From Myxococcus fulvus (GTDB lineage: Bacteria > Myxococcota > Myxococcia > Myxococcales > Myxococcaceae), in assembly GCF_900111765.1 (NCBI RefSeq), contig NZ_FOIB01000009.1, forward strand, positions 1 to 64,000: a stretch of 64,000 nucleotides of DNA, given 5' to 3'. The translations under genes and the position numbers were made by a program. This document shows positions 29,189 through 37,333 of this stretch, in pieces. Below the pieces are notes generated by a model. The model saw nothing but the letters and a program-made list of their open reading frames with translations. It did not search any database and had not been told where the DNA came from. Numbering within the stretch: the stretch's first letter is position 1; the number at the start of each line of letters is the position of its first letter.

Positions 29189-30061
29189 ATGAAGATTCGT
29201 AATCGGTTGAATCCGTCCAACCCTTGCTTCTCCTTCGAGTTCTTCCCCCCGAAGACGGACGAGGGGGTGGCCAACCTGCTGCGGACGCTGGAGGACCTGG
29301 CGCCCCTGGAGCCGGGGTTCGTGTCCGTCACGTACGGGGCCGGCGGCAGCACCCGCGACCGGACGCTGGAGCTGGTCACCCGCATCAAGCAGCAGACGGG
29401 CATCGAGGCGATGGCCCACCTGACGTGCGTGGGCCACACCCGGGAGGAGCTGCGGGACGTGCTCCAGCGCCTGGCCGACGCGAAGCTGGACAACGTGCTG
29501 GTGCTGCGCGGGGACCCGCCCCAGGGCCAGACGACCTTCCAGCCCACCGAGGGCGGCTTCTCCTATGCGTCGGAGCTGGTGCAATTCATCCGAGAAGAGG
29601 ATTTCAACTTCTGCCTGGGGGGCGCGTGCTATCCGGAGGGCCACGTGGAGACGGCCTCCCGTGACGACGACCTGCGTCATCTGAAGGCGAAGGTCGACGC
29701 GGGGCTGGACTTCGTCGTGACACAGCTCTTCTTCGACAACGCCTTCTACTTCGACTTCGTGGAGCGGGCCCGCCGCGCGGGCATCAACATCCCCATCGTC
29801 CCCGGCATCATGCCCATCACCAACTACGAGCAGGTGCAGCGCTTCACGCGCATGTGCGGGGCCACGGTGCCCATGCGCCTGGGGCTCCAGCTGGAGCGGG
29901 TGAAGGACCAGCCGGAGGCGCTGGTGCAGCTGGGCGTGGCGCACGCGACGGTGCAGTGCATGGAGCTCTTGTCGCGCGGCGTGCCCGGCATCCACTTCTA
30001 CACGCTCAACAAGTCCCCGGCGACGCGGATGATCGTGAGCGCCCTGCGAGCCCATCTATGA
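29189..30061 (+). CDS. metF: Methylenetetrahydrofolate reductase
   Basis: A 290-residue FAD enzyme that reduces 5,10-methylene-THF to 5-methyl-THF for methionine synthesis. Recognisable segments are FSFEFFPPKTDEGVANLL, FVSVTYGAGGSTRDRT, AHLTCVGHTREEL, LVLRGDPPQGQ and GLDFVVTQLFFDN. It lacks the C-terminal regulatory domain of eukaryotic enzymes, as expected for bacteria. It is divergent from gcvT with 96 bp between starts. Its stop overlaps the start of the next gene by 4 bp. Confidence 0.97.
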   Translation: MKIRNRLNPSNPCFSFEFFPPKTDEGVANLLRTLEDLAPLEPGFVSVTYGAGGSTRDRTLELVTRIKQQTGIEAMAHLTCVGHTREELRDVLQRLADAKLDNVLVLRGDPPQGQTTFQPTEGGFSYASELVQFIREEDFNFCLGGACYPEGHVETASRDDDLRHLKAKVDAGLDFVVTQLFFDNAFYFDFVERARRAGINIPIVPGIMPITNYEQVQRFTRMCGATVPMRLGLQLERVKDQPEALVQLGVAHATVQCMELLSRGVPGIHFYTLNKSPATRMIVSALRAHL

Positions 30062-30480
30062 GCGGTCCTGGCCTTCACCTCCCCCCCGATGATCCACGCT
30101 ACAAGGTCGTGGAGATCATCCGGGCCCCGGCCTTCTTCCTGCTGTGCACCGGGGTGCTGAACGTCTTCTTCAACCTGGCGGGCTTCGTGCTGGCCGCGAT
30201 GCGCGTGACATCGCCGCTGGTGCCCGCGGGCGCGCCGGCGACGACGCTGGAGCTGAGCTGGTCGCTGGCGCTGATGCTGGTGGTGGGCATCCTTTGCGGC
30301 GTGCTCTCCGCGTGGGGCGCGATGAGCGCGATGAACCTCAAGGGCTACGGGCTGGCCACGGTGGGCGGAATCACGGCGCTCTACATCCTGTCGCCCGGGT
30401 GTGTCGTCGGCGTGCCGGTGGCCATCTGGATGCTCTTCACGCTGCGCCGCGAGGGCGTGCGCGAGGCCTTCCGGAGCTGA
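30058..30480 (+). CDS. Small integral membrane protein
   Basis: A 140-residue protein with three or four hydrophobic segments (about residues 23-48, 62-85, 95-125), each long enough to span the membrane. The C-terminus is short and positive (LRREGVREAFRS). The start codon overlaps the metF stop (ATGA), so the gene is translationally coupled to metF. I do not recognise a family. A role in folate or methionine metabolism is not shown by the sequence. Confidence 0.75.
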   Translation: MSGPGLHLPPDDPRYKVVEIIRAPAFFLLCTGVLNVFFNLAGFVLAAMRVTSPLVPAGAPATTLELSWSLALMLVVGILCGVLSAWGAMSAMNLKGYGLATVGGITALYILSPGCVVGVPVAIWMLFTLRREGVREAFRS

Positions 30481-30615
30481 CGGGGCGGGACGCGCGGGGG
30501 ACACGGAGGAGCCGACAGTCACCCGGCACCCGTGGTCCGGGTGATGGGGACCGGGTGGGGCAGCACTCATTCGGAGCCCCGATGACCGGCCCATCCAGCG
30601 TGTCGGCCCCGGGGT

Positions 30616-30639
30616 GCTGGACCGGATGCACCGTCCAGC
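30616..30639 (+). promoter_or_regulatory. Hairpin just upstream of a secreted-protein gene
   Basis: GCTGGAC (30616-30622) pairs with GTCCAGC (30633-30639), a 7-bp perfect stem. It ends 20 bp before the ATG at 30660. A hairpin in nearly the same position precedes the paralogous gene at 31386. It could be a translational or attenuation element; no T-run follows this copy. Confidence 0.4.
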
Positions 30640-30659
30640 CCTGTCCTCACGGAGCCGTC

Positions 30660-31211
30660 ATGTCGTCGCGTCACCTGCTGTCCATCCTTCCCGCGCTGCT
30701 CGCCGCCATCCTGCTGCATGCCTCCCCCGCCGCCGCCCAGGTCGAGCTCGCGGACATCACCTGCAAGGGGACCGTGAAGCAGACGTGGACGCCGGGGTTG
30801 AAGCTGCTCCCCGCGGACGTGCGCTACACGAACGACACGGACTTCACCGAGTGCACGTCGGCGTCGACCGGCATCACCTCGGGGAGGATTCGCGTCGACG
30901 AGACGTTCAACAACAGCTGCCTGGCCAATATCGAGCGGGTCGAGGCGGTCATCGAGTGGAGCGACGGCAGCGAGTCCACCGTTTCGCTGTTGGGCATCGG
31001 CGTGAATGTCGTGGGCAACCTGCAGATCTTCACCTCGCTCGGCCGGGTAACGTCGGGTCAGTTCGAGGGCGGCCTGGTGTCCCTCACCAACGCGTTCGCC
31101 GCCAGGGACTTCCTGGCGTGTCTGACGCCCATGGGCCTGCGGGCGCTGCAGGGCAGGACGGCCCTCATCATCAACACGCCGTCCCTGCCCCTGCCCCTGC
31201 CCCAGCCGTGA
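30660..31211 (+). CDS. Secreted four-cysteine protein, paralogue 1
   Basis: A 183-residue exported protein. The signal peptide is LLSILPALLAAILLHASPAAA, with cleavage before QVELADITC. The mature part is beta-rich with four cysteines (DITCKGT, FTECTSAS, NNSCLAN, FLACLTP) at positions matched in the next gene, suggesting two disulfides. The C-terminus ends in a Pro/Leu run. I do not recognise the family. It is the first of two tandem paralogues (about 150 aligned residues) and shares a leader sequence, CACGGAGCCG, immediately before the start. Confidence 0.7.
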   Translation: MSSRHLLSILPALLAAILLHASPAAAQVELADITCKGTVKQTWTPGLKLLPADVRYTNDTDFTECTSASTGITSGRIRVDETFNNSCLANIERVEAVIEWSDGSESTVSLLGIGVNVVGNLQIFTSLGRVTSGQFEGGLVSLTNAFAARDFLACLTPMGLRALQGRTALIINTPSLPLPLPQP

Positions 31212-31341
31212 CACCGCGGACCGCGCACCTTCCGCGCGGCCGATTCCCGACAGGCGCATGGGACCTGTGGGCGGACTGGTGACGCTCCCGGAGGGGCACC
31301 ACTCATCCGGCGTCCCCGCACCGCCTCAGGCGAGCGAGGCA

Positions 31342-31371
31342 CGGACGGCTCACCCCGAGCCGTCCGTTTTT
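31342..31371 (+). terminator. Intrinsic terminator placed directly before a start codon
   Basis: CGGACGGCTC (31342-31351) pairs with GAGCCGTCCG (31357-31366), a 10-bp stem with a 5-nt loop, followed by TTTTT. It is a textbook rho-independent terminator. It ends the upstream paralogue's transcript, yet lies only 15 bp before the next ATG at 31386. It could therefore act as an attenuator, or the second gene may start its transcript inside or right after it. Confidence 0.8.
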
Positions 31372-31385
31372 CACGGAGCCGCCCC

Positions 31386-31898
31386 ATGCCCTCGAAACTC
31401 CTCCCTGTCCTCCTGGCCCCGCTCGTCCTCTTCACCCCGCCCGCCCGGGCGCAGGTGGGGATGACGGACCTGACGTGCACCGGCTCCGCCTACCAGGCAT
31501 GGGACCCCGGCCTGCGGCTGTCGAACCGGGACGTCCTCTACTCGAATGAGACGACCTACGAGCGCTGCACCTCGAGGGATCCGCTCGTCACCTCGGGCAG
31601 GCTGGTGTCGCTGGCCCGGCACACCACCAGCTGCGCGTCCAACCTGGGGCCCCTCCAGGCCACCGTGACGTGGGACGACGGCTCCATGTCCACCTTCTCC
31701 GTCCAGGGCGCGGGCATCCACAACATCGACGGGACACGCGCCTACGTCTCCGTCGGCATGGTCACGGAGGGCCGCTTCCAGGGCGACGCGGTGGTGATGA
31801 CCCACGCGCTCTCCACCATGGACCTGGCGCCGTGCCTGTACTCGGGCCTGAACGCCCTGTCCGGCCCGACGACGCTGCGCCTCACCCGGCTGTTCTGA
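31386..31898 (+). CDS. Secreted four-cysteine protein, paralogue 2
   Basis: A 170-residue exported protein with signal peptide LLPVLLAPLVLFTPPARA. The mature protein begins QVGMTDLTCTGSAYQAWDPGL, clearly homologous to QVELADITCKGTVKQTWTPGL of the upstream gene. The four cysteines are conserved (DLTCTGS, YERCTSR, TTSCASN, LAPCLYS). No known domain was recognised. A CACGGAG ribosome-binding region precedes the ATG. A terminator hairpin sits immediately upstream. Confidence 0.7.
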   Translation: MPSKLLPVLLAPLVLFTPPARAQVGMTDLTCTGSAYQAWDPGLRLSNRDVLYSNETTYERCTSRDPLVTSGRLVSLARHTTSCASNLGPLQATVTWDDGSMSTFSVQGAGIHNIDGTRAYVSVGMVTEGRFQGDAVVMTHALSTMDLAPCLYSGLNALSGPTTLRLTRLF

Positions 31899-31907
31899 GT
31901 CGGGCCG

Positions 31908-33440
31908 TCACGACGGACAAGCGACGCCGCTCGCAGCCTGCGTCCCGGGCAGGCTGACCGTGAAGACGCTGCCCTCCCCCTCGCGGCTCTCCACCCGGAG
32001 CGTGCCGCCGTGCTGCCGGAGGGTGGAGGACACCACCGTCAGGCCCAGGCCGGTGCCGTGCTCCTTGGTAGTGAAGAGCGGCTCGAAGATGCGCTCCAGC
32101 ACGCTCGCCGGAATCCCGTCCCCGTTGTCGGCCACGCGGATGTGGAAGGCGCGCCCGGTGGCCATCTCCGCGGAGACCTCCACCCGGCCCTCACGGCCTC
32201 GCGGCATGGCCTCCACCGCGTTCTGCACCAGGTTGATGAGCACCTTGCGCAACAGCTCCCGGTCCACCCAGGGCGGCTCCAGGCCCGTGGACACGTGGTT
32301 GACCACGTGCACGGCCTCGCGCGCGGGCACCAGGTCGATGACCTCCTCCACCAGCCCGTGCAGCGAGCACGGCTGGAGCACCAGCGGCCTGTCGCGCACC
32401 AGCTCCAGCATCTCCGACGTCAGGCTGGCGCAGACGGACAGCTCCCGCTCGATGATGCCCAGGAAGCGCTGGAGCCGCTCGTCCTCCTGCGCGCCGTCCA
32501 CGTTGCGCAGCCGCCGCACCACCGCCGCGTTCGCCGTGCGCGCCGCGGCCAGGGGGTTTCGCAGCTCGTGGCTCACCGTCGCCGTCAGCTGCCCCACCGT
32601 CGCCAGCTTCTCCATCCGGGCCACCCGCTCGCGCGAGTCCTTCAGCTCCCGGCCGCTGTGCTCCACCAGGCGCACCCGCTCCTGTCGCTCCCGCTCACAC
32701 GCCCGCTCCAGCAACACCTGCCGCTCCGCGACGCGCGTCATCTCCCGCAGCACGCCCTGACACGCGAGCACCAGCACCGCGTCCACCAGCCCCACCCAGA
32801 ACGTCAGCTCCACCGCGCTCCACGTCGGCCCGCCCGCGAAGGCCGCCCCCGGCTCCGGCCAGCCGATGCTGCGCGCCACGTGCACCACCACCGCCGTCAC
32901 CCCCGCCGTCACCAGCACGCGGGTGTCCCGGTAGAAGCTCAGCAGCGCCAGCGAGCCGAAGACATGGAAGTACGTCTCCAGCCTCCCGCCCGACAGGTGC
33001 ACGAGCAGCACGGACCACAGCACCTGCGACACCGCCATCACCTGCCGCGTCACCACCGCGCCCGGCCGCAGGAACGCCAGCGTCACGGGGATGATGGACA
33101 GGGGCCCGCCCAGCAACACCGCCCCCCAGAAGGGCTGGGGCGACAAGTGCGGCTCCGGCCCCCAGGAGGGCATGGACGTCACCCACGCGAGCCCGAGCGC
33201 GAAGAGCCACTGGCCCACCATCAGCCCCAGACACAGCCGGTCCGCGCGGGCCCGCACCGCGGCCAGGTACTCCGCCACCACCGCGCGCACACGCGCCGCC
33301 ATCGCCCCATCGGACGACAACGAGGCCAGCCGCCCCGACTCCGTCGGCGGCACGACCGGACACGAGCGGGACTCCCGCTTGCCCGCATGCGCCGACGTCG
33401 CCCGGACCCCGAGCGATTCCACTTCAAGATTGGTCGCCAT
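31908..33440 (-). CDS. Membrane sensor histidine kinase
   Basis: A 510-residue two-component sensor. Several transmembrane helices lie between about residues 65 and 215, with no large periplasmic domain, so the signal is probably sensed in the membrane. A coiled-coil region (VAERQVLLERACERERQERVRL) leads to the phosphorylated histidine in LTATVSHELRNPLAAARTAN. The ATPase domain carries INLVQNAVEAMPRG (N box), VADNGDGIP (G1) and FTTKEHGTGLGL (G2). I prefer the ATG at 33440; a GTG at 33452 adds four residues. No response regulator lies next to it, so it is an orphan kinase, as is common in myxobacteria. Confidence 0.93.
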   Translation of the reverse strand: MATNLEVESLGVRATSAHAGKRESRSCPVVPPTESGRLASLSSDGAMAARVRAVVAEYLAAVRARADRLCLGLMVGQWLFALGLAWVTSMPSWGPEPHLSPQPFWGAVLLGGPLSIIPVTLAFLRPGAVVTRQVMAVSQVLWSVLLVHLSGGRLETYFHVFGSLALLSFYRDTRVLVTAGVTAVVVHVARSIGWPEPGAAFAGGPTWSAVELTFWVGLVDAVLVLACQGVLREMTRVAERQVLLERACERERQERVRLVEHSGRELKDSRERVARMEKLATVGQLTATVSHELRNPLAAARTANAAVVRRLRNVDGAQEDERLQRFLGIIERELSVCASLTSEMLELVRDRPLVLQPCSLHGLVEEVIDLVPAREAVHVVNHVSTGLEPPWVDRELLRKVLINLVQNAVEAMPRGREGRVEVSAEMATGRAFHIRVADNGDGIPASVLERIFEPLFTTKEHGTGLGLTVVSSTLRQHGGTLRVESREGEGSVFTVSLPGTQAASGVACPS

Positions 33441-33452
33441 CCTCAGGCTCAC

Positions 33453-33845
33453 CCCGGCCGAACTGGCCCCTCAGGATCCGCGCCATCTTAACGCGACGCA
33501 CCTCTCCAGCAATACAGTTATTTCCACTTAGACTGGTTGTGGCACCGACAACATCTCCGTCGTGCTCCAGGACCATCGGACACCCTGGCTGCAATGACTG
33601 GCATTGTACCCAGGTACAATTCCAAAGCCAGACGCCCACTCATCCCTGCAATCCCGTTTTGAATCGAGTTGCAGGAAATCACCTGGGTCATATCATCCGC
33701 GCGTGGTGCTGGCGGAGGACCCGGCACGAAGCGGGTCGGAGTCGGAGTCCGATTCCAACCCGGGCCCGAGGTCCCGCCGACGGCTGGCGTTGGTTCAGGG
33801 CTCCGCTCCGCCCCCGGGGGGGTGGGCGGAGTGGAGCCCGTGGTT
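33453..33845. other. 393-bp intergenic region with a palindrome
   Basis: No convincing gene. Parts of it (about 33490-33700) are visibly richer in A and T than the rest of the window. A perfect 8-bp inverted repeat with a 2-bp spacer, ATTGTACC-CA-GGTACAAT, lies at 33603-33620 and looks like a dimeric regulator's operator. It could serve the histidine kinase on the minus strand, which begins 163 bp away. Confidence 0.4.
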
Positions 33846-34802
33846 TCACTCCGCTTTGGCGCTCGCGTGGTGCGCCAGCAGCTTGCGCAGCAGCGGCTCC
33901 ACCAATTCCGTGCCCCGCATGGCCGAGCGCCAGCGCGAGGGAATGGCCCGCACGCCCCCGAGCACGCCCGCGATTCCGCCGGCCACCGCGGCCGTGGTGT
34001 CGGTGTCATGGCCCAATCGGATGGAGCTCCGGACCACGCCTTCATAGTCGCCGCCCGTGGCCACGCAGTCGCGCGCCGAGCGCAGGCAGTCCACCACGTA
34101 GCCGGTGCCACGGCCCGGCGTGTCCTCGGCGCCGAGCGGGAGGATGGCGCCGTCCAGCTCCTCGCGGGCCTCGCTGCCCCGAGGGTACAGCGCGCGGAAG
34201 CCCGACACGGCCTCATCCCAGGGACGCGCGGCGCCCTCCAGCGCGCGGCGGGCCCAAAGACAGTACACGGCGCAACACACGCGAGCGCGCACGTGGCCAT
34301 GTGTCACCAGGGACTGGTCCATCGCGTCCGAGGCGAGCTGGGCGTCACTGCCCCGATGCCACAGCGCCAGCGGCAACACGCGCATCAAGGAGCCGTTGCC
34401 GTTGTCCTGGACACCCGCGGGACCGGCGCTCGTGGCGGGGGCGCCGGCGCGGAACATCGCCAGGGCCCGGTCCGTCTGGATGCCCACGTCGAAGACCTGC
34501 CCGTCCACGGCCAGGTAGCCCCACTCACGCCAGTTCACCAGCCGCCGGCCCAGGTCCTCCAGGTCCAGGCGGCCATGGAAGAGCAACGAGTCCAGCAGGC
34601 ACAGCGCATGGGCGCCGTCGTCCGACCACGTCCCCGCGGGCACGCCCGGGTGCGCGCGGTGGAAGCCCTCGGGCGGCTCCAGCTCGATGTCCCGCGCCGG
34701 GGGAATCGCCTCCGGGGCGTGGAACTCATAAGGCACCCCCAGGGCATCTCCCACGAGCAACCCCCAGAGCCCTCCCTCCAGCCGCTCCTCACGCGATGGC
34801 AC
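33846..34802 (-). CDS. ADP-ribosylglycohydrolase family protein (DraG-like)
   Basis: A 318-residue hydrolase of the DraG/ARH type, which removes ADP-ribose from proteins or small molecules. The N-terminal GGLWGLLVGDALGVPYEFHAP is diagnostic. The metal-binding residues are visible as GTWSDDGAHAL (canonical T-D-D is S-D-D here) and SIRLGHDTDTTAAVAGGIAG. The GTG at 34802 has a strong GGGAGG upstream and gives the usual N-terminus. No ADP-ribosyltransferase or NADAR gene is adjacent, so the substrate is open. Confidence 0.88.
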   Translation of the reverse strand: MPSREERLEGGLWGLLVGDALGVPYEFHAPEAIPPARDIELEPPEGFHRAHPGVPAGTWSDDGAHALCLLDSLLFHGRLDLEDLGRRLVNWREWGYLAVDGQVFDVGIQTDRALAMFRAGAPATSAGPAGVQDNGNGSLMRVLPLALWHRGSDAQLASDAMDQSLVTHGHVRARVCCAVYCLWARRALEGAARPWDEAVSGFRALYPRGSEAREELDGAILPLGAEDTPGRGTGYVVDCLRSARDCVATGGDYEGVVRSSIRLGHDTDTTAAVAGGIAGVLGGVRAIPSRWRSAMRGTELVEPLLRKLLAHHASAKAE

Positions 34803-35072
34803 GCTCGTCCTCCCTCGAACCGACAGGAGGCGACGCTCCCGCCGAGCCCTCCCGACGTCAAGCCCCGCCAGCTTGCTGGATGGACGCATGCGGCCGGACG
34901 GGCGGCGGCCTCCGCGCCCGAGCGCGACAGCGGGGCGATGTGCCCTGGGGAGGCGCTCCGCACCTTCGTTCCCTGAAGAGTCGTTCGCACCGGAGCCCGG
35001 GGCTCCATGCCGTCCGAGAGCGACTCCCCGCACCGGGGCGACTGGTGCCGAACGAAGCGGAGGAGAAATCAC

Positions 35073-36281
35073 ATGTTCAACCTCATCGACATGGTGCGTG
35101 AGCGTTTCACGGGCAACGTGATGCAGAGGATGGGGTCCTCGCTGGGTGAGGACCCGATGTCGCTGGGCCGGGCCCTGCCGGGCGCCATCGCCGCGATTGG
35201 CGGGAGCGTGGCGGAGCGAGGCTCCACCGAGGGTGGCGCGCAGCGGCTCTTGTCCCAGCTCAACGAAGGCGGCTTCACGGGGCCCAACGCGGGCAACGAG
35301 GACCCCTTCGCGCCGGACATGGCCGAGCGCGGACAGGGCATGCTCAGCGGGCTGTTCGGCGACAAGCTGGGGGCCGTCACCAGCGCGCTGGGCCGCACGG
35401 GCGGCTTGAGCAACAGCAAGTCCGCCACGGGCATGATGGCCATGGTGGCGCCCATCCTGATGGGCGTCATCGGCAAGCACGTGCGCGACAACCGCATGGG
35501 CGCGTCCGGCCTGTCGCAGCTGTTGGGCGGCCAGCGCTCCCTGCTCGCCGCGGCGATGCCCGCGGGCCTGGGCAGCATCCTGGGCATGGGCGGCGCGGGG
35601 CCCCGCGTCGTCGAGGAGGTCCAGGAGGCGCGCTCCATCCCCACCGTGGAGACGGTGCGCCGGCAGCAGCCCATCGAGCGGGTGCCCGTGCACCATGACG
35701 AGCCCAAGAAGCGCAACCTGGGCTGGGTCATCCCGGTGGCGCTGCTCGCGCTGCTCGCCGGTTGGTTCCTCACCCGCTCGCGGCGCGACGAGCCCCGCCG
35801 TCAGCAGGCCAGCGTCACCCAGCCGGCTCCGCGCCAGCAGGTGGACACCGGCGTGGGCGGCGCGGGCACCGCGGGCATGAGCACGCCCACCATCGCCCGG
35901 GACGCGCAGACCATGCGCCAGGCCATCGAGGGGGGCGCGAAGAGCTTCGTGCTCGCCGGCGTGGGCTTCGAGGAGGGCTCCGCGCGCCTGACGCCGCAGA
36001 GCGACGCGAGCGTGGGGCAGCTGGCCTCCGTGCTGCGCGAGAAGCCCAACGCGCGCGTGCGCATCGAGGGGCACACCGACGCCACCGGCGACGCGAACGT
36101 GAACCGGCAGCTGGCCCAGCAGCGCGCGGAGGCGGTGCGCTCGGCGCTCGTCGCGGACGGCATCTCCGCCAACCGCGTGGACGTGGCCGCCGTGGGCTCC
36201 GGGCAGCCGGTGGCCTCCAATGACACGGCGCAGGGTCGCGACATGAACCGTCGCATCGAGGTCCAGGTCCTGAGCCGCTAA
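35073..36281 (+). CDS. DUF937-OmpA fusion protein
   Basis: A 402-residue protein. Residues 1 to about 170 resemble DUF937/YidB (LLSQLNEGGFTG, GDKLGAVTSALG, MVAPILMGVIGKHV). A membrane helix follows at about 213-229 (WVIPVALLALLAGWFL). The C-terminal domain (about 285-402) is OmpA-like, with FEEGSARLTPQSDAS, RVRIEGHTDATGDANVNRQLAQQR and NRRIEVQVLSR, the peptidoglycan-binding signature. The likely topology puts DUF937 in the cytoplasm and OmpA in the periplasm. The ATG at 35073 follows a strong GGAGGAG. Confidence 0.85.
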   Translation: MFNLIDMVRERFTGNVMQRMGSSLGEDPMSLGRALPGAIAAIGGSVAERGSTEGGAQRLLSQLNEGGFTGPNAGNEDPFAPDMAERGQGMLSGLFGDKLGAVTSALGRTGGLSNSKSATGMMAMVAPILMGVIGKHVRDNRMGASGLSQLLGGQRSLLAAAMPAGLGSILGMGGAGPRVVEEVQEARSIPTVETVRRQQPIERVPVHHDEPKKRNLGWVIPVALLALLAGWFLTRSRRDEPRRQQASVTQPAPRQQVDTGVGGAGTAGMSTPTIARDAQTMRQAIEGGAKSFVLAGVGFEEGSARLTPQSDASVGQLASVLREKPNARVRIEGHTDATGDANVNRQLAQQRAEAVRSALVADGISANRVDVAAVGSGQPVASNDTAQGRDMNRRIEVQVLSR

Positions 36282-36340
36282 AGCCCCCTCCCCTCCATGG
36301 GAGTCCAGGCCCCTCGCGCGAGCCCTCGCGCGGGGGGCTT
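36281..36340 (+). terminator. GC-rich hairpin after the OmpA-family gene
   Basis: AAGCCCCC (from 36281) pairs with GGGGGGCTT (36332-36340), enclosing a second hairpin built from CCCTCGCGCG and CGCGCGGGG. It lies at the stop codon of the DUF937-OmpA gene and is a plausible terminator, though no T-run follows. Confidence 0.45.
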
Positions 36341-36687
36341 GTCGCATCGCGCCGTCCACCCTGGATGGCTTTTCCATGCGACGCGTCCCGCCAGGGCCCG
36401 TTTCCTCCAGGCGTGGTCCTCGAGGAACGACCAGAAAACGCCAGAACGCCTCCGGCCCGCAGCGCGGGCTGTGCATTGGCCGTCACCTCACGCCCAGGCC
36501 GTCTCACCGCGTCGCGCCCCGGCCCTCCGTCTGGCGGCGCCCTCAACTGTCCCCACAAGGACAGCACACACCGACTCGCGTCGCAGCCAGGCGGGCTTTC
36601 CAGGCTACGCGGTTTGCCTCACTTTCAAGGGGAGGCAGCCCGGGCGCGAAGTGGCGCGGGTCGCGAGTTCCATGACGGGGGGAGTCC
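36341..36687. other. Intergenic region upstream of the DUF2378 pair
   Basis: About 350 bp with no supported gene. Its only clear element is a strong GGGGGGAG ribosome-binding site 3 bp before the ATG at 36688. Promoters for the DUF2378 genes should lie here, but I could not identify one with confidence. Confidence 0.4.
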
Positions 36688-37308
36688 ATGACAGTGATTG
36701 CGTTCCGGAGCCGGGAGAGGGAGGTCCTGGACCCTGGCTGTGAGCTGGAGCGCCGGCTGGGACTGGCCGCGAGCGAGGACCGCGCGCGCGGCATGTTCTT
36801 CCTGGGCGTGCTGGACGTGGTGCGGCGCGAGGCGGGTGAGACGCAGGCGGCGCGATGTCTGGCGGCCTCCGGGGAGCGGCGCTTCGTGCCGTTCTTCCTC
36901 TACCCCGTCAGCGCGTTCCTGCGGATGTCCTTCGCGGCGGCGGAAATCCTGGCGCCCAGGCTGGGAGGCTTCGAGACGGCGATGCGCATCATCGGCGCGC
37001 AGGCCACGCATGACTTCCTGGACTCGGTGGTGGGGCGCAGCTTCCTGATGCTGGCGGCGGGAGACCCGCGTCGGCTCGTGAACAACCTGCCGTCGGGCTA
37101 CCGCACGGCCGTCACGTACGGCGAGCGCCACGTCACCTGGAAGGGCCACCAGGAGGGCTGCATCAACGTGTTCCGGGACTTCATGCCGCACACTTATCAT
37201 GAGGGGGTGTTGCTGGCGGTGTTGCAGGCGGTGGGCACTCGGGTGGCGCGGGTGCGTGGGCGTCCGCTGAGCCTCCTGGATTGTGAGTACGTCGTGTCCT
37301 GGGCGTAG
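36688..37308 (+). CDS. DUF2378 (TIGR02265) family protein, copy 1
   Basis: A 206-residue soluble protein of a myxobacterial paralogous family with no known function. Family landmarks visible here are RGMFFLGVLDVVRREAG, RFVPFFLYPVSAFLRM, LAPRLGGFETAMR, DFLDSVVGRSFL and a C-terminal LLDCEYVVSW. M. xanthus-type genomes carry many copies. The downstream gene is a second member at 25 bp, about half identical, so the pair is a recent-looking local duplication. The role is unknown. Confidence 0.85.
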   Translation: MTVIAFRSREREVLDPGCELERRLGLAASEDRARGMFFLGVLDVVRREAGETQAARCLAASGERRFVPFFLYPVSAFLRMSFAAAEILAPRLGGFETAMRIIGAQATHDFLDSVVGRSFLMLAAGDPRRLVNNLPSGYRTAVTYGERHVTWKGHQEGCINVFRDFMPHTYHEGVLLAVLQAVGTRVARVRGRPLSLLDCEYVVSWA

Positions 37309-37333
37309 GCAGCGGCGCAATCTCATCCGGGAC

